Under the pieces are notes generated by a model. It was not told the origin of the DNA. It searched no databases and saw only the letters and a list, made by a program, of their open reading frames with translations. From a virus, in IMG/VR virus record IMGVR_UViG_3300021424_000015, positions 19,559 through 83,558 of that record: 64,000 bases of DNA; one strand, given 5' to 3'. A program made the translations under genes and the position numbers. Of the stretch, positions 26,666 to 34,545 are shown piece after piece; position 1 is the stretch's first letter; the number at the start of each line of letters is the position of its first letter.

Positions 26666-28340
26666 GGATATTATTTCTTCATCAAATGATCTAGAAAAAA
26701 TAGTTTTAGAAACTATTTCTAAAATAGCAGAAATAGCTGGAAGAACCTTAGGACCAGGAGGAAGACCAGTCTTGATTGAAAGAGAAGGTCTTCCTCCTCT
26801 AGTGACCAAGGATGGAGTAACTGTTGTTAAAGCATTAGGATTGCCTAGTGCTTCTCATAATATAGTTTTAGATACATGTAAAGAAATCTCTTTAAATACA
26901 GCAAGAGATGCGGGAGATGGTACTACAACTGCAATTGTTTTAGCTGATGCATTAGTTAAAGCTGGCAAGCAATTTATGAAAGAAAACCCTAAATATAATC
27001 CCCAGAGATTTGTAAATGAATTAAAAGAATGTTATAAAAAAGTAGTTATTCCATATTTAAAAAATGTAGCAATATCTGTTAAAGACGAAGATCTTAAAAA
27101 GGTCGCGATGATCTCTGCAAACGGAGATGATGAGATTGCAGACGTTGTTGTTAAAGCAGTATTGGCAGCTGGAGACGATGGGACAGTCTTAATACAAGAA
27201 GATCAAGGCGGAGGGATGAGAGTAGAGACAATAGATGGATATATAGTAACATCTGGCCTTCGTGATGTTGGTTCTATTGGTACTTCTTTTATAAACGACA
27301 GAGCAGGACAACGAGTAAGAATGGATGAGGGTCTCGTTGTCTTGTTTGATGGAACATTAAATGACTTAGTTCTTCCTGCAGCAATTCAAACAGCTATAGA
27401 AAATGATCCATCTTATTTTGGAAGGCCAATAATAGTAATGGCTCATGGTTTTGCCGATCCTGTTATTGAGAAGTTTTTAGTTACATCAAAAGGCGGGGTT
27501 TCAGTTGTTCCCGTAATAGTTCCAAAATCTTCATTGGCAAATTCAAGAACAATGTTTTTATTTGACATGGCAGCGTATACGTCGGCCATGGTTATGAATC
27601 CCGCAACTGCTAATTCATTTGATGTAAATAATTTTGGACACTTTACATCTGCTCGTATAAATACTTATGAAACATTTTTACAATGTGATTCTGATTCTGA
27701 ACTTCTTGAAAATAGAGTAAATGAATTAAAAGCCATATTAAATGATGCACACTCAGAGCATGATAGGTCTCATTTAAGGGCATCTATTGGCAAATTAACA
27801 GGTGGAATATCAACTGTATGGGTAGGAGGAATGACCGATGCAGAAGTTAGAGAAAGAAGAGATCGTGTTCAAGATGCTGTCGAAGCTGTTAGATCAGCCG
27901 TCGCAGAAGGAATTGTCGCTGGAGGAGCAGGTACGCATTTGGGGATTGTGGTGTGTATTTCTTCGATTAAAGATAGACCCAATTCCTGGAATGTAATGAG
28001 TCAAGCTTTGATGGCTCCATTTAAATTACTCATGCAAAATTGCGGAGAAGAAGATCAACTTGAAAAAGCTATAGAAAAAATAAAACAAAACATGGACTCT
28101 CAATGCAAGCCTTCTATTATCTTTGACGCCTCTGATCATAAATATACAAATCCGTATTCTTCGGGGATAATAGAGCCTGCAAAAGTTCACCGTGTGGCAA
28201 TTGGAAATGCTATATCTGTGGCGTCTTTGCTTACAACACTAGGTGGATTGGTAGTCTCTCCTAGAGATTATAATTTGGAAACTCAATTAGAAGTATCTAG
28301 AGCAGCTTTTAAAGACATGATTTCAGATACTGGAGAATAA
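26640..28340 (+). CDS. groEL: Phage-encoded GroEL chaperonin
   Basis: 566 residues. I chose the ATG at 26640 because AAAGGA lies 8 bases upstream and the text then aligns with GroEL; the earlier in-frame starts at 26613 and 26616 lie in the methyltransferase gene. Equatorial-domain signatures are intact: RTLGPGGRPV, VTKDGVTV, GDGTTTA (about 92-98), and RDRVQDAVEAVRSAVAEGIVAGG holding the ATP-hydrolysis Asp. The late nucleotide-binding Asp of the GVIDP motif is Glu here (GIIEPAKV). The apical domain is strongly diverged and no C-terminal GGM tail exists. No groES gene is visible in this window. Phage GroEL of EL/OBP type is known to fold phage proteins without GroES. Confidence 0.85.
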   Translation: MLYVKSKTKDIISSSNDLEKIVLETISKIAEIAGRTLGPGGRPVLIEREGLPPLVTKDGVTVVKALGLPSASHNIVLDTCKEISLNTARDAGDGTTTAIVLADALVKAGKQFMKENPKYNPQRFVNELKECYKKVVIPYLKNVAISVKDEDLKKVAMISANGDDEIADVVVKAVLAAGDDGTVLIQEDQGGGMRVETIDGYIVTSGLRDVGSIGTSFINDRAGQRVRMDEGLVVLFDGTLNDLVLPAAIQTAIENDPSYFGRPIIVMAHGFADPVIEKFLVTSKGGVSVVPVIVPKSSLANSRTMFLFDMAAYTSAMVMNPATANSFDVNNFGHFTSARINTYETFLQCDSDSELLENRVNELKAILNDAHSEHDRSHLRASIGKLTGGISTVWVGGMTDAEVRERRDRVQDAVEAVRSAVAEGIVAGGAGTHLGIVVCISSIKDRPNSWNVMSQALMAPFKLLMQNCGEEDQLEKAIEKIKQNMDSQCKPSIIFDASDHKYTNPYSSGIIEPAKVHRVAIGNAISVASLLTTLGGLVVSPRDYNLETQLEVSRAAFKDMISDTGE

Positions 28341-28341
28341 A

Positions 28342-29028
28342 ATGACATTAGAATTTTTAAAATATATATTATCAAATCAATACATAAGATCTGCTTTATT
28401 GGTATTTTCTGGCATCCTAATTGGATTAGCTTTTTATCCATCTAATGATAAAGTGGTTGAACTTGAATCTAAACTTTTACAAAAACAAACAGAAATAGCA
28501 AATCTTAAAATAGTAAATCAAGAAAAATTAGATGAATTAGAATCAAAACATAGACAAATAGAAACAATGTCTCAAGAAAGAATAAGAACATTAGAATCAG
28601 AAAATCAAAAATTAATAAAGAAAAAAAGATTCAAAAAAGTAGTAACTACTTTACCAGATGGTACTAAAAAAGAAGAAATTATAATAATAACAGATGAAAT
28701 TGAAATAACAGAAAAACTTAAAAAATTAGAACAAGATTTATTTGAGAAACATCAAGAAGAGGTTTTTGTTTTAAAATCAAAACATAGACAAGCTATTTCT
28801 GAATTAAATAAATCGCATAGAAAAGAACTAGAAAAAAATATAGAAGAAAAAAATAAACAAATATCATCTTCTAAAAAAATAGGTCTTGGTTTGAGATATT
28901 CTTCTGATAATGCAATTGGTGGACACGTTCATTATCATGTGCTTGGTAATATATTCATGATGTCTGGACTTGATCTTGTTGATAAAACAAAACTTAGATA
29001 TTCAATAGGTGTGGGATTGAGTTTATAA
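28342..29028 (+). CDS. Membrane-anchored coiled-coil protein with beta-rich C-terminus
   Basis: 228 residues. One membrane span (residues ~17-31, SALLVFSGILIGLAFYP) is followed by a long coiled coil (~35-175) rich in Lys/Glu with heptads. A short beta interruption (VTTLPDGTKKEEIIII) splits the coil in two. The last ~50 residues, GLGLRYSSDNAIGGHVHYHV then DLVDKTKLRYSIGVGLSL, alternate polar and non-polar residues and end on a VGLSL-type strand, as in outer-membrane or lipoprotein-like hairpins. That layout (inner-membrane anchor, periplasm-spanning coil, membrane-active end) would fit a spanin or envelope-bridging role, but no known family was recognised. ATG overlaps the GroEL gene closely; a GGAG lies upstream. 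Confidence 0.5.
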   Translation: MTLEFLKYILSNQYIRSALLVFSGILIGLAFYPSNDKVVELESKLLQKQTEIANLKIVNQEKLDELESKHRQIETMSQERIRTLESENQKLIKKKRFKKVVTTLPDGTKKEEIIIITDEIEITEKLKKLEQDLFEKHQEEVFVLKSKHRQAISELNKSHRKELEKNIEEKNKQISSSKKIGLGLRYSSDNAIGGHVHYHVLGNIFMMSGLDLVDKTKLRYSIGVGLSL

Positions 29029-29375
29029 TGCCTAAGTACACATATAAATGTGATGATTGTAAAAATAAAAAACAATTATATAAAAAATCTAATGTTCTAA
29101 ATATAGAATGCAACTGCGGAGGTCTTATGAACAGAGATGTTCCTATGACAACCTCTGCTTCTGTTAAAGAAAAAATAGATGATTATACAAATATATCAGT
29201 AGATCCAAATAATAAAGAAATACTTAACGAAAGATCTTTAGAGCACTTTTGGACTGTGTTGGTTCCAAGGCTATGCCAAGAGCATTCAATGGAACATTGT
29301 TTAAAAGAAGGATGGATGTATATAGACGAAAAAGGTCATGTTCAAATGCATACAAAACCTCCCCATAGGAGATGA
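29028..29375 (+). CDS. Small zinc-ribbon protein (FmdB-like)
   Basis: 115 residues. The ATG overlaps the previous TAA by one base. The N-terminus is a zinc ribbon with two pairs, C8-x2-C11 and C28-x-C30 (YKCDDCKNKK ... IECNCGGLM), like FmdB-family regulators. The rest is unrecognised: a mid-region with polar residues, then EHFWTVLVPRLCQEHSMEHCLKEGWMYID with further Cys and His. It may be a small nucleic-acid or zinc-dependent regulatory protein. It sits in front of the gp46-like gene, whose ATG is one base after this stop. Confidence 0.5.
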   Translation: MPKYTYKCDDCKNKKQLYKKSNVLNIECNCGGLMNRDVPMTTSASVKEKIDDYTNISVDPNNKEILNERSLEHFWTVLVPRLCQEHSMEHCLKEGWMYIDEKGHVQMHTKPPHRR

Positions 29376-29376
29376 T

Positions 29377-31122
29377 ATGCGAATCGTTTCTATTGATATT
29401 GAAAATTTTTTAAGTATAGAAAAAGCACATATTGACTTTAAAAATAATGGAACTCTTTTAATAGAAGGATGGAATCACGATACAAATTCCGCAAATGGAG
29501 CAGGTAAGACATCTATTGTTACTGCTATATCTTTTATTTTATATGGCAAATCTCCTAGAATATCTGGATCTGGCTTTGTACGTAAAAACTGTAAAAATTC
29601 AACATGTAGTGCCATATTGCATAAGAAAAATGATATTTATTTTGTTAAAAGAACAAAACCAGGTAGGTTTTTTGCTACAAAAAACAATTTAGAAATATCT
29701 GAAGAAGAATTTTATAAAGATTTAATTTTAGATTATGATACTTTTTTATTGGTTCAATACTTTGCTCAAGGTCTTGGTCAACGCTTCTTAGATCTAAATG
29801 ATACAGATCGTAAGGATCTTTTTATTAGGTTAACTAATTCATATAATTTTTCTAAAATAAAAGAAAACATAGACTTAGAGATAAAAGACTTAAATATAAA
29901 AAATAATGATCTTATTATTAAAGAGTCTTCTATATTGGCAAAAATTAATACATATAAAGAATCTGAGCAAAACATTGATGCATTATTGAAAGCACAGCAA
30001 AAAAATACGACATGCATAGATGAAACTTTGATAAAAATAAAAGATTTAGAAAAAATAAAGAAACCAGATATTTCTAAAATAATAGATCTTCAAAACAAAA
30101 CTCAATTAGAAATTGATAAAATAACTCAAAACAAAGGAGCTTCTCAGCTTCTACGTAGAAAATTAAAACAAATAGAATTAGAACAACCACCAGAAGACCT
30201 GTGCGATGGTATTTGTCCATCTTGTTCGCAGGCAATAGATATAGTTAATGGAGATTTCTACAGACACGATTCCTCGTCCTTTGAGGCAAAAATAAAATCT
30301 TGGAACTTAAATAAAAAAAATAAACTATTAGAAATGACAGAATCTATAAAAGAATTAGAATCTTCATTAAGCAAAGAAGAAGATTATAAAAACATAATAG
30401 ACAAATGCCAAGATAAGATAAAAGAATTAAAAGATAGTTATATTAAAACAGAATCAAGACTTTTAGAATTAAAAAGTTTTATAAAATTAAAATACCAAGA
30501 ACTTGAATCTATTAAGTCATCCATAGATTTTCAAAACAATTTATTAAACAATATTACTAAAAATCAAAATATTTTATTAAAAATATCAGAAGAAAAAAAT
30601 GAAACAACAAATAAAATCAATATATTACAGACAGTTTCTCAAATAGTATCGCCAACTGGTATTCAGGCATATATACTTGATTCTGTTGTTGATACTTTTA
30701 ATGATAAAATCAATTCAAATTTACAAGTTTCGTGGCCAAACTGCTCGTATGAGCTTAAAACATTTAAGGAAAACAAATCTGGCTCTGTTGTTGCAAAAAT
30801 GTCGGATAATTTAACAATAAACGGCGAATCTATGTCAGTAGGTGCTCTATCAGGAGGAGAGAGAAGAAACCTAGCACTTTCTATAGATCTTGCTTTATTA
30901 GATACTTATATTTCTTATTCTGGATTAGATTTAAATCCAATAATACTAGACGAACCATTTGATCATTTAGATTTTTCAAATAGATCAAGAATATTCGAGC
31001 TTTTGCAAGAGTCTTCAAAGAATAGACAAATAATAGTAATAGACCATTCCTCTGAATTTAAAGCTCTTTTTGATAATATAATAACTGTTTCTAAGAAAAA
31101 TGATATATCAACCCTATTGTGA
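29377..31122 (+). CDS. Recombination nuclease ATPase subunit, gp46/SbcC-like
   Basis: 581 residues. Start at 29377, behind AGGAG; an upstream in-frame ATG at 29338 lies inside the zinc-ribbon gene. Walker A is NHDTNSANGAGKTS (~33-46). Long coiled coils follow, broken by a zinc hook CPSCS near residue 281. The ABC signature LSGGERRNL is at ~491-498 and Walker B/D-loop IILDEPFDHLD at ~523-533. It is the SMC-like ATPase that dimerises through the hook and drives the MRE11-type nuclease (42370-43344) in end resection and host DNA degradation. Pairing with gp47 is inferred from T4. The two genes are unusually far apart here, 11 kb. Confidence 0.8.
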   Translation: MRIVSIDIENFLSIEKAHIDFKNNGTLLIEGWNHDTNSANGAGKTSIVTAISFILYGKSPRISGSGFVRKNCKNSTCSAILHKKNDIYFVKRTKPGRFFATKNNLEISEEEFYKDLILDYDTFLLVQYFAQGLGQRFLDLNDTDRKDLFIRLTNSYNFSKIKENIDLEIKDLNIKNNDLIIKESSILAKINTYKESEQNIDALLKAQQKNTTCIDETLIKIKDLEKIKKPDISKIIDLQNKTQLEIDKITQNKGASQLLRRKLKQIELEQPPEDLCDGICPSCSQAIDIVNGDFYRHDSSSFEAKIKSWNLNKKNKLLEMTESIKELESSLSKEEDYKNIIDKCQDKIKELKDSYIKTESRLLELKSFIKLKYQELESIKSSIDFQNNLLNNITKNQNILLKISEEKNETTNKINILQTVSQIVSPTGIQAYILDSVVDTFNDKINSNLQVSWPNCSYELKTFKENKSGSVVAKMSDNLTINGESMSVGALSGGERRNLALSIDLALLDTYISYSGLDLNPIILDEPFDHLDFSNRSRIFELLQESSKNRQIIVIDHSSEFKALFDNIITVSKKNDISTLL

Positions 31123-31128
31123 TATAAT
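31120..31128 (+). promoter_or_regulatory. Candidate promoter, extended -10 TGATATAAT
   Basis: Sits inside the end of the gp46-like gene, 7 bases before the ATG at 31136, with TATTGTGATAT repeating the motif at 16593-16603. If transcription starts the usual ~7 bases past the -10, it would begin at or next to the ATG, giving a leaderless or near-leaderless mRNA. No Shine-Dalgarno is present for that gene, which agrees. Confidence 0.45.
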
Positions 31129-31135
31129 AAACACT

Positions 31136-31564
31136 ATGAACAAGCTAGATGAAATTAAAGAAAAATTAAATTTATTAAAAGCAAACCTAATGCCAAGTCT
31201 GCGCATGCCCGGCCCTTCTATTCCAAAACCTAAAACACCATCAATGGCTGCGTCTAGTAAAAAAAATCCAATAAAAGTAGCAGAGCAAATAAAATCACCA
31301 GAGGCAAAGCAATTTGCAATGAGAAGTGCTATTGCCCAAGTAAAATCTCAAACAAATCAATTAGCATTTAAATCTGAAGATTCAAATCAAAAATTTCATG
31401 TACTTATTGATAATCAACTAGTAAATCAAGAACCTATTAGTCAAGATGAAATAAAATCTAAGTATAAACCTGAAATAGAAACAGGCAGAATACAAATTGT
31501 TCCAATCGTACAGGAACAATTAAGCATGTCTCCTAGTGGACAGTGGCGGCTTAAAAAGGTGTAA
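31136..31564 (+). CDS. Unknown protein ending in a GQWRLKK motif
   Basis: 142 residues. The start at 31136 gives MNKLDEIKEKLNLLKANLMPSL; an earlier start at 31100 would extend into gp46 without a ribosome-binding site. The mid-region is Pro/Ser/Lys-rich (PGPSIPKPKTPSMAASSKKNP) and probably disordered. The C-terminus, SPSGQWRLKKV, echoes the SKNGQWSL leader of two proteins at 60825 and 61781 and the NGKWRIK end of the A1-like protein. No known family. Next gene starts two bases after this stop with a TTG. Confidence 0.5.
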   Translation: MNKLDEIKEKLNLLKANLMPSLRMPGPSIPKPKTPSMAASSKKNPIKVAEQIKSPEAKQFAMRSAIAQVKSQTNQLAFKSEDSNQKFHVLIDNQLVNQEPISQDEIKSKYKPEIETGRIQIVPIVQEQLSMSPSGQWRLKKV

Positions 31565-31565
31565 T

Positions 31566-32204
31566 TTGAAAATAATATTAAGCTTTGATCCTGCAGAGTC
31601 AACTGGATTTGCTGTTGCTCATGTAGATCAAAATGTTTGTAACATTGTAGAATATGGTTTTATCGATATAGACACCTCTTCCGTCTATATGGGAGATTGG
31701 TGCATCGATTTACAAAATAAAATAGAAGAAATATCAAATAGAATCAAGCCAGATCAAATAGTTGTAGAGGATTATTTTTTTGGCAGTAGATTTTCTTCAG
31801 GGGCAAATGTAAACCCAGCGTATAGAGCAGCTATACATATATGGTGTAGAAAAAAGAATCTTCATTATGAAATTTTAAACATATCTAATTGGAAAATTTT
31901 TATAGCAGGAAGAACGACTCCAACTAAAGAGCAAAAACAAAAATGGGGAAAAGAACCTGCAAAAAAACTAATGATTGTAGAATCTCTTTGGAAGAGATGG
32001 GGAATTAGATTTCCAAATCATTCAATATCTTCAAGAACAAATAAACCAATAATTTTTAGATATGATATAGCAGATGCTGTTTCTCAAGCAATGTATGGAG
32101 CTTTTTTATTATATAAAACAAATGTTTTTAATTGTCTAGTTGATGTCCCACAAGATATCGAGTTTAAGAAAAATAGCAAAAGAACATACACATATATTGA
32201 ATAG
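31566..32204 (+). CDS. RuvC-like Holliday junction resolvase (RNase H fold)
   Basis: 212 residues, TTG start at 31566 behind AAAAGGTG; the earlier in-frame start (31536) lies in the previous gene. RNase H-type landmarks are present: ILSFDPAESTGFA with a first catalytic Asp at 8, VVEDYFF with the second acidic residue at about residue 69-71, and RYDIADAVSQA with the last Asp near 175. This pattern fits phage RuvC-like resolvases that debranch recombination intermediates before packaging. A T4 endonuclease VII homologue is not seen, so this may fill that role. Which junctions it cuts is not evident. Confidence 0.6.
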   Translation: MKIILSFDPAESTGFAVAHVDQNVCNIVEYGFIDIDTSSVYMGDWCIDLQNKIEEISNRIKPDQIVVEDYFFGSRFSSGANVNPAYRAAIHIWCRKKNLHYEILNISNWKIFIAGRTTPTKEQKQKWGKEPAKKLMIVESLWKRWGIRFPNHSISSRTNKPIIFRYDIADAVSQAMYGAFLLYKTNVFNCLVDVPQDIEFKKNSKRTYTYIE

Positions 32205-32242
32205 GTATAACAAAAATAGATCTTAAAAGGAGGATTTGTGAA

Positions 32243-32557
32243 ATGGCTAAGGAAAAGAAAATCAATTTAGGTAAAGCAGAACAGGTTCTTAGTAAAACCT
32301 TTTGTGATAATCACAAAGACGTAACCGAGGACGAGGCCGCGGATCTTGTTGTAAAAGCAGAGATGCGAGTTAAGGCATTAAAAGAAGAACGAGACAATGA
32401 TGAAAAGCTAAAAGCCGCAAAGCAAATTGTCGCAGATCTGGGCTCTGGATACAAAGCTGCTATTGATTATGAAAAGGCAAAGATAGATTTCTTGTTAGAA
32501 AGAATTAGTGAAATTCAGAATGATGAAGCAAATCCATCTTCTAGTTTAAAAGGATAA
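32243..32557 (+). CDS. Small helical protein, unknown
   Basis: 104 residues with a strong AAGGAGG upstream. Begins AKEKKINLGKAEQVLSKTFCDNHKDVTEDEAADLVVKAEMRVKALKEERD, giving two charged helices, and ends LLERISEIQNDEANPSS. The helices suggest a coiled coil or small DNA-associated factor. No family recognised. Codon use is slightly richer in GC than its neighbours, as in well-expressed phage genes. It lies between the resolvase and a secreted protein. Confidence 0.5.
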   Translation: MAKEKKINLGKAEQVLSKTFCDNHKDVTEDEAADLVVKAEMRVKALKEERDNDEKLKAAKQIVADLGSGYKAAIDYEKAKIDFLLERISEIQNDEANPSSSLKG

Positions 32558-32560
32558 TCT

Positions 32561-32797
32561 ATGTTTTATAGATTTTTTTTAATATATTTATTATTATTGT
32601 CTTCTAATGTTTTTGCAAAACCTGTAAAAGAAACACCAAACAATTCCAAACCAACAGATTTACATTGCTATTATTCTTCATATAAATTAAAAAAGAATGA
32701 AGAAATGAAAGATGTAAAAGTGAAAATTTGTAGTACAGGTTCTGTTAAAACAGAAAAAAGTAAAAAATCATCACTTTCAGATAGAAAATCTAAATAG
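32561..32797 (+). CDS. Small secreted protein with signal peptide
   Basis: 78 residues. The first ~19 residues (FYRFFLIYLLLLSSNVFA) form a signal peptide with an AxA-like site (VFA/K). The mature part, about 59 residues, is Lys-rich with two Cys (LHCYYSSYK ... VKICSTGS) that could form a disulphide, implying a periplasmic location. There is no lipobox. The function is unknown; small periplasmic phage proteins commonly serve lysis or superinfection exclusion. The terminator at 32848 follows 50 bases later, so it ends its transcription unit. Confidence 0.5.
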   Translation: MFYRFFLIYLLLLSSNVFAKPVKETPNNSKPTDLHCYYSSYKLKKNEEMKDVKVKICSTGSVKTEKSKKSSLSDRKSK

Positions 32798-32847
32798 TTT
32801 TTGTTTTACTTTTAAATACTTAAAAACATTTATTTGATGTATAATGA

Positions 32848-32873
32848 CCCTGTATGTAAAATACAGGGTTTTT
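32848..32873 (+). terminator. Intrinsic terminator after the secreted-protein gene
   Basis: CCCTGTAT (32848-32855), GTAAA loop, ATACAGGG (32861-32868), then TTTTT. A perfect 8-bp stem. It closes the transcription unit starting upstream of the UvsW-like gene and separates it from the A1-like gene. Confidence 0.85.
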
Positions 32874-32927
32874 AATTTTGTTTATTATATAATAAATATA
32901 ATATTGTATGTTATTAAGGAAAAATAA

Positions 32928-34532
32928 ATGAAAAAAGCAGATAAAAAAATTTCTATAATAAAATGTTATGCAAAATTAGCAAAACAATTAAAAAGACATG
33001 TACAAAATGAAGATTTAAATTCTGTTGGAATAACCAGAGATATGGTTTCCCATCATTTTGGATCTCTGTCGAATTTAGAAAAAATAGCAAGAGAAAAACA
33101 TCCAGGATATTTTTTTGATGTAACAGTAGAGTCTCTTCATTCACCAAAGGCTCTGCAAGATCTTAGAGATATAGTTAAAAATAAAAAGAAATTTATAATA
33201 ACAACGGCTGTCCAAGGGTGCGAAGTTCATAAAGACTTTTATAAGTCAATAAAACAATACTGCAATATGAACGATGCTCATTTATTAGTTATCGTTGCCT
33301 CTGACCCAGCAGCCTCTCATGGAGGAAAATGGGGAACAATATCTGCTCAGTTAGCAAATGAAACTATAATAATAGAAGATACTAGATTAAATTCCAATGT
33401 TTTTATTAGTACCATAAAACTATCTGCAAAGCATATAGATCCCACAACCGGGCTTGGACGAATAGGTCAGAGAAATGGAACTTTCATATATGCTTCTCCT
33501 AAACAAAGGCTTAAACCCGTTCCCGTTAGTAATTCTAAACTACCTCATTTTATGATGACCACAGGGGCCATAACTTCTCCGGATTACAATACAGAATCAT
33601 ACATGTCACAACGCACTGCGTATATCGCACAACATGATCATGTAATGGGTGCTGTTGTTTTTGAGATAGAAGACGATGAAACATATCACTTTACTCAAAT
33701 ACAAGCAGATTCAAGAGGTCATTTTATAGATCGTGGTTATATATATAGACCAACAGGAAGATCCATAGTAAGACCAGAAGGTTTTGTGCTTGGAGATTGG
33801 CATTCTGGTGTCACAGATCCAACCGCTAAACAAACATGGGAAGAAGTTTCAAAAGAAATGAAACCCAAAAGAATAATTCTTCATGATGCTTTTGATGGAT
33901 TATCTATAAACCACCATGAAGAAAAAAACCACATATTAAGAGCTAAAAGATCAAAACTTGATCAACTTTCATTAGAAAATGAACTAAAAAAATTCTCACA
34001 GGATTTACTATATCTTTCAGAAATGTGTGATGAGCTCGTGATTGTCAAATCTAATCACGATTTGTTTTTAGCAAGATATCTGTCTGAGGGCAAGTACGTA
34101 AAAGATCCCTTGAATCATAGAATATCTCTAGTTTTAGCATTAAAAATGCTAGATGGAGAAGACCCCCTAAAGGCAGCCGTTGAAATGAATATAGATAACG
34201 ATACTAAAAAATTATCCAAAATTAAATTTCTAAAAACAGAAGAAGATTATAAAATAGAAGGCATACAATGCGGAGCACATGGTCACCAGGGGCCAAATGG
34301 ATCTAGAGGAAATGTTGCAAACATGGAAATAGCATATGGAAATTCCGTAACTGGACATTCCCATTCTCCAGAAATATTGAGAGGAGCGTGGCAAGTTGGT
34401 ACTTCTTCTTACTTAAAACTAGAATATAACTCAGGTGGAGCTTCATCCTGGCTTCATTCTTCCTGTTTGATATGGCCAGGAGGTACAAGACAATTGATAA
34501 ATTCAATTAATGGAAAATGGCGCATTAAATAA
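32928..34532 (+). CDS. T5 A1-like metallophosphoesterase, early DNA-transfer/host DNA degradation protein
   Basis: 534 residues, AAGGA before the ATG. The N-terminal ~60 residues carry a helix-turn-helix-like segment (GITRDMVSHHFGSLSNLEKIAREKHPGYF). Calcineurin-type metal motifs follow: LGDWHSG (~285), ILHDAFDG (~318), a variant VKSNHDLF (~375; usual GNHD), GAHGHQG, and GHSHSPEI (~478). The whole layout resembles the A1 protein of phage T5, which is needed for the second step of DNA entry and for destruction of host DNA; I recall this from the family and could not verify by search. The C-terminal NGKWRIK resembles the GQW motifs of other proteins here. A Mn/Fe-dependent nuclease is inferred. 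Confidence 0.6.
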   Translation: MKKADKKISIIKCYAKLAKQLKRHVQNEDLNSVGITRDMVSHHFGSLSNLEKIAREKHPGYFFDVTVESLHSPKALQDLRDIVKNKKKFIITTAVQGCEVHKDFYKSIKQYCNMNDAHLLVIVASDPAASHGGKWGTISAQLANETIIIEDTRLNSNVFISTIKLSAKHIDPTTGLGRIGQRNGTFIYASPKQRLKPVPVSNSKLPHFMMTTGAITSPDYNTESYMSQRTAYIAQHDHVMGAVVFEIEDDETYHFTQIQADSRGHFIDRGYIYRPTGRSIVRPEGFVLGDWHSGVTDPTAKQTWEEVSKEMKPKRIILHDAFDGLSINHHEEKNHILRAKRSKLDQLSLENELKKFSQDLLYLSEMCDELVIVKSNHDLFLARYLSEGKYVKDPLNHRISLVLALKMLDGEDPLKAAVEMNIDNDTKKLSKIKFLKTEEDYKIEGIQCGAHGHQGPNGSRGNVANMEIAYGNSVTGHSHSPEILRGAWQVGTSSYLKLEYNSGGASSWLHSSCLIWPGGTRQLINSINGKWRIK

Positions 34533-34545
34533 AAAAGGAAGATTT

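Noticed and set aside
32838-32845. TGTATAAT box before the terminator
   Set aside because: A promoter here would start transcription inside the terminator stem at 32848, so it is unlikely to be used.
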